Source: Candidatus Hydrogenedens sp.
GTDB taxonomy: Bacteria > Hydrogenedentota > Hydrogenedentia > Hydrogenedentales > Hydrogenedentaceae
Length of the DNA: 10,000 nucleotides
Assembly: GCA_020216745.1 (NCBI GenBank)
Contig: JAIWNQ010000233.1
Span: 1 to 10,000, forward strand
Direction: 5' to 3'
Shown here: positions 1 through 4,813 of the stretch, piece after piece
Layout of the letters: each line of letters starts with the position of its first letter
Numbering within the stretch: position 1 is the stretch's first letter
Notes under the pieces: generated by a model
What the model was told of the DNA's origin: nothing
The model's database searches: none
Seen by the model: the letters and a program-made list of their open reading frames with translations, nothing else
Program-made: the position numbers and the translations under genes

Positions 1-27
1 AATTTTACACACAATTCTAAGATTTTG

Positions 28-56
28 TTGATAACCCGATACTCGATTGTTATAAT
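28..56 (+). promoter_or_regulatory. Sigma-70-type promoter for the glycine-repeat gene
   Basis: The -35 hexamer TTGATA (28-33, 5/6 to consensus) and the -10 hexamer TATAAT (51-56, 6/6) are separated by exactly 17 bases. Transcription would start near 63, giving a leader of about 20 bases that carries AGGA (74-77) six bases before the ATG at 84. It is the best housekeeping-type promoter in the window. It is a sequence match only, not an experimental start. Confidence 0.75.
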
Positions 57-83
57 TACTGTATTATAAATAAAGGACAAAAG

Positions 84-533
84 ATGCAAAAGAAAATGTA
101 TCAAGGTATACGCAAACAGTCAACTATAACTGTTTTTGGGCTTCCACTTATTGATATTGCCATCGGTCCTGATGTTGAAAAGAACGAAATGCGAGGGGTT
201 GCTAACGGGATTATTGCCATTGGTGATATTGCCAGAGGCTGGATTGCTATCGGTGGTATGGCTGTTGGCATTATTACATTTGGCGGTCTATCTATTGGCA
301 TCGTCTCGATAGGTGGCCTATCGCTGGGTGTAATAGCAATCGGAGGTGTTGCCGTCGGTGCAATTGCTATAGGTGGAGCAGTGGTAGGCGTTATAGCCAT
401 AGGTGGTGGAGCATTTGGATATTATGCCTTTGGCGGTGGAGCATTTGGCAAATATGTCGTCTCCGCAACAAAACGAGCCCCGGAAGCCATCGCGTTCTTT
501 AAACAGTGGTTCCCGTTCTTACCAACACTATAA
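84..533 (+). CDS. Glycine-rich decapeptide-repeat protein, function unknown
   Basis: I do not recognise a named family. The 149-residue protein has a short basic N-terminus (1-18), then a region dominated by eight consecutive 10-residue repeats at residues 42-121. Their consensus is roughly G-[VIW]-I-A-I-G-G-[hydrophobic]-A-[hydrophobic]; an imperfect earlier copy lies near 19-28. Residues 122-149 are a non-repeat tail ending in aromatic residues and proline. The regular small/hydrophobic alternation with conserved glycines suggests a stacked beta structure (solenoid-like) or a glycine-zipper membrane structure; the sequence alone does not decide. There is no signal peptide or catalytic motif. 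The ATG at 84 is preceded by AGGA with six bases of spacing and by a strong promoter at 28-56. The next gene, 70 bases downstream on the same strand, is a membrane protein and may be co-transcribed. The coding region is well supported; the function is not. Confidence 0.8.
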   Translation: MQKKMYQGIRKQSTITVFGLPLIDIAIGPDVEKNEMRGVANGIIAIGDIARGWIAIGGMAVGIITFGGLSIGIVSIGGLSLGVIAIGGVAVGAIAIGGAVVGVIAIGGGAFGYYAFGGGAFGKYVVSATKRAPEAIAFFKQWFPFLPTL

Positions 534-534
534 A

Positions 535-579
535 AAGAGAGTTCCTGAAAGATTCTTTAATCCAATAATGAATTCTCTT
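535..579 (+). repeat. Inverted repeat between the first two genes
   Basis: AAGAGAGTTC (535-544) pairs with GAATTCTCTT (570-579) over 10 bp with one G-U pair. The 25-base loop contains a smaller palindrome, AAAGA-T-TCTTT. No T-run follows on the plus strand, so this is not a classical terminator. It could attenuate or stabilise the message between the repeat protein and the membrane protein. Confidence 0.4.
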
Positions 580-603
580 GTGATAAAAATTGTGTATTAA
601 ATA

Positions 604-1041
604 ATGATAAAATACGTTCGGAATCCCAGTTTTTACTTTATGTTAATGTGGGGGTGGTTTATTGCTTTCTTTGTAATACACTTATTGATATATCCCATAC
701 CTGCCTATTTTTCCTCTTATATTAGATATTTCGGTGCCTCTGTTATCATTGGCATATTTATGCTTATATTAGGATTTATAAATGCTAAAACGAATTTCTG
801 GAAATGCCTTAGACTGTGGGGAAAAGTTTTTGTCCTTATCATCTCTTATATAATCAGTGTTTTATTTGTAGCCCTTAATTCAATTTTAATGGATACTTAC
901 ATGTCTGCACAGTTCTTTGACAGGGCGAATGACAGCGATTTTGAAATGCTATGTTTACCTTCCGTTGTATTTTATTTTATCATTAGTATTCTATTCATGG
1001 TAATTGTTAGTATATCCAATAAATTCAGACAAGAAAATTAA
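604..1041 (+). CDS. Small four-helix membrane protein, unknown function
   Basis: I do not recognise this 145-residue protein. It is strongly hydrophobic, with probable membrane helices near residues 10-31, 40-60, 73-95 and 117-137. Short basic stretches (KYVR at the N-terminus, KTNFWKCLR between helices 2 and 3, NKFRQEN at the C-terminus) suggest both ends face the cytoplasm. An acidic segment, DRANDSDFE (106-114), lies before helix 4. There is no clear Shine-Dalgarno sequence before the ATG at 604. An in-frame ATG at codon 13 is possible but also lacks one, so the start is uncertain. The gene follows the glycine-repeat gene by 70 bases and has no obvious promoter of its own, so read-through from the promoter at 28-56 is plausible. 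The composition matches the surrounding genes. Confidence 0.65.
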   Translation: MIKYVRNPSFYFMLMWGWFIAFFVIHLLIYPIPAYFSSYIRYFGASVIIGIFMLILGFINAKTNFWKCLRLWGKVFVLIISYIISVLFVALNSILMDTYMSAQFFDRANDSDFEMLCLPSVVFYFIISILFMVIVSISNKFRQEN

Positions 1042-1114
1042 TTCCAAAACAACAATCGCTTTATAGTCTCTACACATTTTTATCATAATGAATAAATGAA
1101 CAAGGAGTATTTTG

Positions 1115-1882
1115 GTGAGTTATCGCTGGATAGTAAGTGATATTGATGGATGCCTTTCTCCGGAAACTTCAGAGGCATGGAACTGGGATACCTTTAAACA
1201 ATTGGCAGAGTTTTTTCATAAAAGAAGAAGAAACAGTCCTTATCCCGTACCATTAATTTTATGCACAGGTAGACCTCAACCTTATGTAGAAGTCTGGGCA
1301 AAGATTTTCGATTTGCGTGCTCCACTTGTATGTGAAAACGGCGCAGTTATTTATACACTAAAAGACAATATGTCACGATTCGGTCCTGGTGTAACATCAG
1401 AAAAAATTCAAGGATTACGCAACCTACGATTATTTATTGAAAAAGAACTGTTATCTAAGCAACCTGAAGTTATTTATCAATTTGGAAAAGAAGCTCAACT
1501 CTCACTGTTCAGCCAGAAGCCAGAATTATTTAATGAAATGATAGATACTATCTATAATTTTGTCAAACAACAGGGTGGACCTGAATTAGTTATCCAACCG
1601 AGCCATTACTATTTGAATATATCACTTGCTGGTGTCAATAAAGGTAAAGCCATAAAGGTTATATTGAATGAATTGGAGTCCAATCGTAACGAAGCAGTAG
1701 GTATCGGAGATACCTCAGGTGATATTGCTATTCGCGAACAGGTGGCCTTTTTCGCATGCCCTGCCAATGCACATAAAGAAATAAAAGAATACGCCGATTA
1801 CATCTCTCCTCATCCCGACATTTTAGGCGTACTGGATATTCTACAACAACCCCCATTCATGTCCGTGTGGACAACTGTCTAA
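1115..1882 (+). CDS. HAD superfamily hydrolase, subfamily IIB (Cof/sugar-phosphatase-like)
   Basis: A 255-residue cytosolic Mg-dependent phosphatase-like protein. All four HAD motifs are visible: motif I VSDIDG, with nucleophile D9 and acid/base D11; motif II LCTGRP, with T51; the motif III lysine K176 in GVNKGKA; and motif IV GIGDTSGD, with D199 and D203. ENGA (74-77) and the cap between motifs II and III are typical of class IIB, which includes Cof-type, sucrose-phosphate and mannosyl-3-phosphoglycerate phosphatases. The length is normal for that class. The substrate cannot be read from the sequence; a phosphorylated sugar or polyol is a family-level expectation. The GTG at 1115 is chosen because AAGGAG (1102-1107) lies seven bases upstream; a TTG three bases earlier is in frame but too close to it. 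The stop codon interlocks with that of the convergent DUF486 gene. Confidence 0.88.
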   Translation: MSYRWIVSDIDGCLSPETSEAWNWDTFKQLAEFFHKRRRNSPYPVPLILCTGRPQPYVEVWAKIFDLRAPLVCENGAVIYTLKDNMSRFGPGVTSEKIQGLRNLRLFIEKELLSKQPEVIYQFGKEAQLSLFSQKPELFNEMIDTIYNFVKQQGGPELVIQPSHYYLNISLAGVNKGKAIKVILNELESNRNEAVGIGDTSGDIAIREQVAFFACPANAHKEIKEYADYISPHPDILGVLDILQQPPFMSVWTTV

Positions 1883-2232
1883 TTAGCAAACATACCCCGA
1901 AACATAAAATATACAGCACCCACAAGGCACATGGAAGCCCATACAAAATCCATACGAATTTGCTCTTTCATATATACAACCGAGAAAATAGCAAATACTA
2001 CCATCGTAATAACTTCTTGAAGTACCTTTAACTGACTTAAACTTAAAAACTGAAACCCAATACGGTTAGCAGGCACTTGAAGGCAATATTCAAAAAACGC
2101 TACACACCAACTAAATACAATTGCCATAAATATAGGCTTACTCTTCATATCCTTCAAATGACCATACCACGCATAAGTCATGAACAGATTCGATAATATC
2201 AATAAGATTATCGGAGCAAATCGATACCACAT
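1879..2232 (-). CDS. DUF486 (DMT-like) small membrane protein
   Basis: This 117-residue protein fits the DUF486 family (PF04342), small four-helix proteins distantly related to the drug/metabolite transporter superfamily. Helices are expected near residues 5-23, 33-51, 68-88 and 95-113. Characteristic stretches are the helix-1 region NLFMTYAWYGHLK, FSWCVAFFEYCLQVPANRIG around helix 2, and QLKVLQEVITMVVFAIFSV leading into helix 3. The length is typical and complete. No substrate is known for the family, so a transport role is inferred only from distant relatives. On the minus strand AGGTAG precedes the ATG by six bases, and a promoter fits at 2289-2317. The TAG stop (1881-1879) overlaps the TAA of the convergent phosphatase gene, and no terminator is visible between them. 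Confidence 0.87.
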   Translation of the reverse strand: MWYRFAPIILLILSNLFMTYAWYGHLKDMKSKPIFMAIVFSWCVAFFEYCLQVPANRIGFQFLSLSQLKVLQEVITMVVFAIFSVVYMKEQIRMDFVWASMCLVGAVYFMFRGMFAN

Positions 2233-2288
2233 ATATAAAACTACCTAATTTATATTTATTTGGGATAGATTATGGAGGGATTGTTAGT

Positions 2289-2317
2289 ATTATAACATAG
2301 TTTGGAATGGATTTTAA
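2289..2317 (-). promoter_or_regulatory. Sigma-70-type promoter for the DUF486 gene
   Basis: On the minus strand TTAAAA (2317-2312, 4/6 to the -35 consensus) and a perfect TATAAT (2294-2289) are 17 bases apart. Transcription would begin near 2282, giving a leader of about 50 bases before the ATG at 2232. It diverges from the heat-shock operon. Confidence 0.55.
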
Positions 2318-2326
2318 AGGGTTATA

Positions 2327-2351
2327 GTTGGGAGTTGGACAAGTTGGACAG
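2327..2351 (+). repeat. Short tandem GTTGGAC repeat upstream of the hsp20 operon
   Basis: GTTGGGA (2327-2333) is followed directly by GTTGGACAA (2334-2342) and GTTGGACAG (2343-2351). This is a short direct repeat with roughly 7-9 base periodicity in the divergent intergenic region. It could be a regulator binding site or chance slippage; nothing decides. Confidence 0.35.
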
Positions 2352-2377
2352 TTCGAATATTGGCTTATGTGTCAATG

Positions 2378-2429
2378 TGAAACGGGTGTTTTATTTTTAA
2401 GTATGGAAATGAAACAGGTATATCTTTCA
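2378..2429 (+). promoter_or_regulatory. Candidate activator (enhancer-binding protein) sites for the hsp20 operon
   Basis: TGAAACGGGT (2378-2387) and TGAAACAGGT (2410-2419) are near-identical boxes starting 32 bases apart, about three helical turns, so they would lie on the same DNA face. The second box is also the left half of an inverted repeat, TGAAA-N10-TTTCA (2410-2429). They sit about 85-135 bases upstream of the start predicted from the -24/-12 element at 2488-2503, the usual distance for sigma-54 activator sites. Binding is inferred, and the cognate activator is not in the window. Confidence 0.4.
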
Positions 2430-2487
2430 CTAAGGAACAGCCTATATAAAATCCTGTGTTTTCAGACACTTTTTATTCATTTCAGTT

Positions 2488-2503
2488 TGGCATGGTGTTT
2501 GCT
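2488..2503 (+). promoter_or_regulatory. Sigma-54 (-24/-12) promoter for the hsp20 operon
   Basis: TGGCATG (2488-2494), four bases, then TTGCT (2499-2503) match the RpoN consensus TGGCAyr-N4-TTGCw. The invariant GG (2489-2490) and GC (2501-2502) are exactly 10 bases apart, as sigma-54 requires. A start near 2514 would leave a 55-base leader before the first hsp20 ATG. I see no good sigma-70 or sigma-32-like promoter nearby and no CIRCE inverted repeat. This is a strong sequence match without experimental proof. Confidence 0.65.
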
Positions 2504-2537
2504 GAATGTAGAATGAAATTTGAAAAATGTAGAAACA

Positions 2538-2561
2538 ACCTAAACCTTAATAAAAGGAGGT
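2538..2561 (+). promoter_or_regulatory. Candidate RNA thermometer: hairpin masking the first hsp20 Shine-Dalgarno
   Basis: In the leader, ACCT (2538-2541) can pair with AGGT (2558-2561), and CCTT (2545-2548) with AAGG (2554-2557). The loop is AATAA and the upstream strand carries a three-base bulge. The full Shine-Dalgarno AAGGAGGT would thus be paired at low temperature in a short, bulged, easily melted stem, as in the ROSE-like and fourU thermometers known before small heat-shock genes. The equivalent regions before the second and third hsp20 genes lack a complementary CCUU-type strand. Folding energy was not computed. Confidence 0.45.
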
Positions 2562-2568
2562 GTTAGCT

Positions 2569-3033
2569 ATGAGAAGATGGTGGGATCCAATTCAAGAATT
2601 AGAACAAATCAAACGTGAGATGGATGATTTGTTCCGCATTTTCAATGAGGATGTCTGGGACATCCCTTCGTTCCGCTTCTCGTTCTTGCCAGGTATTTCG
2701 GCACGTACTTATCCTCTTGTCAATATTGCAGAGGATAAAGATAATGTCTACGTAGAGGCATTGGCTCCAGGGATTAACCCTGAGACATTGGAAGTCTCCG
2801 TTCTTAATAACACTGTCCGCATTGCAGGAGAGAAACCTGCGGTGAAGGATGTAAAACCGGAGGCTTTCCATCGCAATGAGCGTGGTGCTGGTAAATTTAT
2901 CCGCACAATTTCACTTCCTGTCGATGTAGATTCGGATAAAGTCAAGGCGGAGTATAAGAATGGTATTTTGATGCTAACGCTCCCTAAAGCCGAATCGGCT
3001 AAACCCAAACAAATTGCAATATCTGTAAGTTAA
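2569..3033 (+). CDS. hsp20: Hsp20/alpha-crystallin small heat-shock protein, first copy
   Basis: A 154-residue small heat-shock protein: an ATP-independent cytosolic chaperone that assembles into oligomers and holds unfolding proteins for refolding by other chaperones. The N-terminal arm (1-45) is amphipathic and aromatic, starting MRRWWDPIQELEQIKREMDDL. The alpha-crystallin domain covers about 46-141 and carries the family signature A127-EYK-N131-G-I-L134 followed by LTLPK. The tail KPKQIAISVS supplies the I-x-I motif (149-151) that docks on neighbouring subunits. The ATG at 2569 follows AGGAGG (2555-2560) with eight bases of spacing; an in-frame GTG at 2560 overlaps that ribosome site and is rejected. 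It is the first of three hsp20 genes in one operon, downstream of the sigma-54-like element at 2488-2503 and the masking hairpin at 2538-2561. Confidence 0.95.
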   Translation: MRRWWDPIQELEQIKREMDDLFRIFNEDVWDIPSFRFSFLPGISARTYPLVNIAEDKDNVYVEALAPGINPETLEVSVLNNTVRIAGEKPAVKDVKPEAFHRNERGAGKFIRTISLPVDVDSDKVKAEYKNGILMLTLPKAESAKPKQIAISVS

Positions 3034-3062
3034 TATACTAAATAAAAAAGGAGGTGTTGGCT

Positions 3063-3452
3063 ATGAAAGAAACAACAATTCCTGTCAAGACCCAATCTAA
3101 ACATGTTCCTGATACACGGGACAGTTCAAAGACACTACGACCGCCTGTGGACATCTTTGAGACATCAGAAGGTTTAACAGTCATTGCGGACTTACCTGGT
3201 GTTCAGAAAGAAGATGTCCAGATTCAGGTGGAGAATGACATCCTGACTATCAAGGCTGTTGCAAAAAGCAATTTGAATGTAGACCCAACCTATCGGGAGT
3301 TTGAATTATATCCCTATTTCCGTCAATTCCAGTTAAGTGATAAGACGGATCAGGAGAAAATCAAGGCGGAACTGAAGAATGGTGTATTGATTATCCACTT
3401 ACCTAAGAAAGAAGAAGCCAAACCAAAACAAATTCCTGTTACTGTCAGTTAA
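3063..3452 (+). CDS. hsp20: Hsp20/alpha-crystallin small heat-shock protein, second copy (short)
   Basis: A 129-residue small heat-shock protein, about 25-30 residues shorter than its neighbours. The N-terminal arm (1-27) is polar, without the aromatic amphipathic helix of the other two. The alpha-crystallin domain runs about 28-115, with DIFETSEGLTVIADLPGV at its start and A102-ELK-N106-G-V-L109 near its end. The tail KPKQIPVTVS contains I-P-V (124-126). The tail resembles that of the first copy (KPKQI...VS), suggesting those two are the closer pair, although their N-termini differ. The ATG at 3063 follows AGGAGG (3049-3054) by eight bases; the sequence from the ribosome site to the start codon is almost identical to that of the first gene. 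The gap to the first gene is 29 bases. The short arm may favour smaller oligomers or mixed assemblies, which is inference. Confidence 0.93.
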   Translation: MKETTIPVKTQSKHVPDTRDSSKTLRPPVDIFETSEGLTVIADLPGVQKEDVQIQVENDILTIKAVAKSNLNVDPTYREFELYPYFRQFQLSDKTDQEKIKAELKNGVLIIHLPKKEEAKPKQIPVTVS

Positions 3453-3459
3453 GGAATAA

Positions 3460-3489
3460 ATGGGCAGGTTCAGGAGTGAATCTGCCCAT
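3460..3489 (+). repeat. Long intercistronic hairpin between hsp20 copies two and three
   Basis: ATGGGCAGGTTCA (3460-3472) pairs with TGAATCTGCCCAT (3477-3489) over 13 bp, one of them a G-U pair, closing a GGAG loop. It starts eight bases after the stop of the second gene. An A-rich stretch, not a T-run, follows, so full intrinsic termination on the plus strand is unlikely. It more likely acts as an mRNA-processing or 3'-end-protecting element that sets the third gene's expression apart from the first two. Confidence 0.7.
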
Positions 3490-3515
3490 ATAAAAAATAA
3501 AAGGAGGTGAGGTTT

Positions 3516-3998
3516 ATGCGTAACACGTTGGTTCCAGTTCAAATTAAAGAAAGATTAAACGATTTACGGCAAACCGTCAACAATTGGTTTGACCGTTTGT
3601 TAACCTCCCGAAAGGATTCGGGAAATTGGCTCACGCATGAACCTTTCTTCTTCGACGTGTTCAATACCGCAACATTTCCTGCGGTAGATGTCGAAGAAAG
3701 TGATGATGAGGTCATCATAAATGCAGAAATGCCAGGCTTATCCGAAAAGGATTTTGAGGTTGAGCTTCAGGGGCAAAGGCTTATCCTGCGGGGTGAAAAG
3801 AAATTCCAGCAGGAAAAGAAGGACCGTTCATACTACTATGCAGAATGTCAATATGGTTCCTTCTCTCGTGTCATTCCTTTGCCTTGTGAAGTCGTTGCGG
3901 AAAAAGCCGAGGCAAAATATAAAAATGGCGTATTAAATATACGATTGCCGAAAAGCGAATCCGCTAAGGCGCATCGTGTGCGTATTAATGTTGAATAA
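3516..3998 (+). CDS. hsp20: Hsp20/alpha-crystallin small heat-shock protein, third copy
   Basis: A 160-residue small heat-shock protein of the common bacterial type. The N-terminal arm (1-53) is long and aromatic (WFDRLL, then HEPFFFDVF). The alpha-crystallin domain (about 54-147) includes FPAVDVEESDDEVIINAEMPG, an acidic and lysine-rich loop (96-104), YGSFSRVIPLP and the signature A133-KYK-N137-G-V-L140. The tail KAHRVRINVE offers V-x-I/I-x-V contacts (155-159). It has two cysteines, C111 and C124, whereas the other two copies have none. The ATG at 3516 has AGGAGG (3502-3507) eight bases upstream; an in-frame GTG at 3507 overlaps it. The gap from the second copy is 63 bases and holds a 13-bp hairpin. 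A strong terminator follows the gene, making it the last of the operon. Confidence 0.95.
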   Translation: MRNTLVPVQIKERLNDLRQTVNNWFDRLLTSRKDSGNWLTHEPFFFDVFNTATFPAVDVEESDDEVIINAEMPGLSEKDFEVELQGQRLILRGEKKFQQEKKDRSYYYAECQYGSFSRVIPLPCEVVAEKAEAKYKNGVLNIRLPKSESAKAHRVRINVE

Positions 3999-4034
3999 TC
4001 ACCACAGACTTCCCAACGATATAGTTACCGCAAC

Positions 4035-4071
4035 GAAGCCATGTTTCGAAAAGAACATGGCTTCCGTTTTT
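4035..4071 (+). terminator. Intrinsic terminator of the hsp20 operon
   Basis: GAAGCCATGTT (4035-4045) and AACATGGCTTC (4054-4064) form a perfect 11-bp stem around an eight-base loop. CG and five T residues (4067-4071) follow. It lies 37 bases after the third hsp20 stop codon and ends the three-gene unit. Confidence 0.9.
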
Positions 4072-4098
4072 AATGGATAAAAATGATACGAATTGTAT

Positions 4099-4104
4099 TA
4101 TAAT
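4099..4104 (+). promoter_or_regulatory. Candidate -10 element for the downstream membrane-protein gene
   Basis: A perfect TATAAT lies 55 bases before the ATG at 4159 and just after the hsp20 terminator, where a promoter is expected. I find no convincing -35 at 16-18 bases; TGGATA (4074-4079) is 19 bases away. This is a moderate guess only. Confidence 0.35.
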
Positions 4105-4158
4105 ATCTTTATATAAACAGTGGTTTTTTAGTTTCCTAACAAAGATAGGGCTTGTTAT

Positions 4159-4662
4159 ATGACATTTGCTGAACTGTATGACATCATTTACACCCATTTA
4201 CTTGAGCATTGGCAGACCTATGCTATCATAGCGGTTTTTATGGTGCCAATTATCTTTTTAACACGTAAATGGTCTTTACCTCTTATTTTCTACGGTATCG
4301 AGAGTTGTATCTATTTTGTTATTATGCATATCATCGTTCATTATTTTGTTGCATTAGTTGTCTGGTTCAAGGTTAATACAGACATGAAAATGCTCCGTGA
4401 AGAAGGTAAACCGCCAGAAGTACCTGACTGGGGCACGCCGTTAATTGATTTTTGGAATAAAAATTCGTATATTCCTCCGTGGATTGCGTATGTGGAAATC
4501 GTTTTTGTTATTCTTATTTTGCTCCTCGTCTTTAAATATAGACCTCCAAAATTAGGACCCGTTAAGTCAAAAAGAGCAAAGATACGAGAGGAGCATAAAA
4601 CGCTTATTCGAAAGGAGTTTGAAGAGAAGAAAGCGAAGTATATGGACGATATCATGCCATAG
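4159..4662 (+). CDS. Membrane protein with charged C-terminal tail, unknown function
   Basis: I do not recognise a family for this 167-residue protein. Hydrophobic segments lie near residues 18-35, 40-70 (long enough for one extended or two short helices) and 107-126. Between the second and third is a polar loop rich in proline and tryptophan (about 71-106, including EEGKPPEVPDWGTP). The C-terminal 40 residues are highly charged (KSKRAKIREEHKTLIRKEFEEKKAKY) and probably form a cytoplasmic helix or coiled coil. There is no signal peptidase site. The ATG at 4159 has a weak AGGG (4147-4150) eight bases upstream. The gene lies alone between the hsp20 terminator and the Smg-like gene, the place often held by dprA in genomes with a dprA-smg-topA order, but this protein has no resemblance to DprA. 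Confidence 0.7.
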   Translation: MTFAELYDIIYTHLLEHWQTYAIIAVFMVPIIFLTRKWSLPLIFYGIESCIYFVIMHIIVHYFVALVVWFKVNTDMKMLREEGKPPEVPDWGTPLIDFWNKNSYIPPWIAYVEIVFVILILLLVFKYRPPKLGPVKSKRAKIREEHKTLIRKEFEEKKAKYMDDIMP

Positions 4663-4740
4663 TCTCTTTTTCAATAGCATTATTCGCACTATTGTTGAGT
4701 GTTAAATGTTACTGATTTTTAATGAAGAGACGTTTTATTT
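4662..4740 (+). terminator. Possible terminator with branched stem
   Basis: GTCTCTT (4662-4668), overlapping the end of the membrane-protein gene, can pair with AAGAGAC (4725-4731), and GTTTTATTT follows directly. The long loop can itself fold: AGCATT with AATGTT, and inside it CACT with AGTG. The three tiers and the T-rich tail suggest a terminator, but the loop is long and the call is weak. Confidence 0.35.
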
Positions 4741-4813
4741 TATAATCTATTTTTGGGTAATATTGAATAAAAGAAACAAATGGAGTTTTGTAAATTTGAA
4801 GTAAAAGGAAGAT

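Noticed and set aside
101..400. 99-codon minus-strand frame, rich in proline and isoleucine, opposite the glycine repeats
   Set aside because: It is the mirror of the 30-base repeat on the other strand; the repeat composition explains the open frame.
403..600. 65-codon plus-strand reading frame overlapping the end of the glycine-repeat gene
   Set aside because: It lies in another frame of a strongly supported gene and has no ribosome site or family resemblance.
750..764. TGGCATATTTATGCT as a sigma-54 promoter
   Set aside because: GG and GC are nine, not ten, bases apart, and the site lies inside a coding region. A similar nine-base case occurs near 4210.
2425..2450. TATAAA (2445-2450) as a sigma-70 promoter for the hsp20 operon
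   Set aside because: No -35-like hexamer sits at 16-18 bases; the nearest, TTTCAC, is at 14 bases and matches poorly.
2328..2516. 62-codon plus-strand frame in the intergenic region before hsp20
   Set aside because: It begins inside the GTTGGAC repeat with no good ribosome site, and it spans the activator boxes and the sigma-54-like promoter. Regulatory DNA is the better reading.
2233..2568. CIRCE (HrcA) inverted repeat or ROSE-type element
   Set aside because: I searched for TTAGCACTC-N9-GAGTGCTAA and found nothing similar. The leader hairpin pairs the Shine-Dalgarno but lacks the multi-stem layout of classical ROSE.
3721..3936. 71-codon frame inside the third hsp20 gene
   Set aside because: It is a shifted frame of a clear alpha-crystallin gene.
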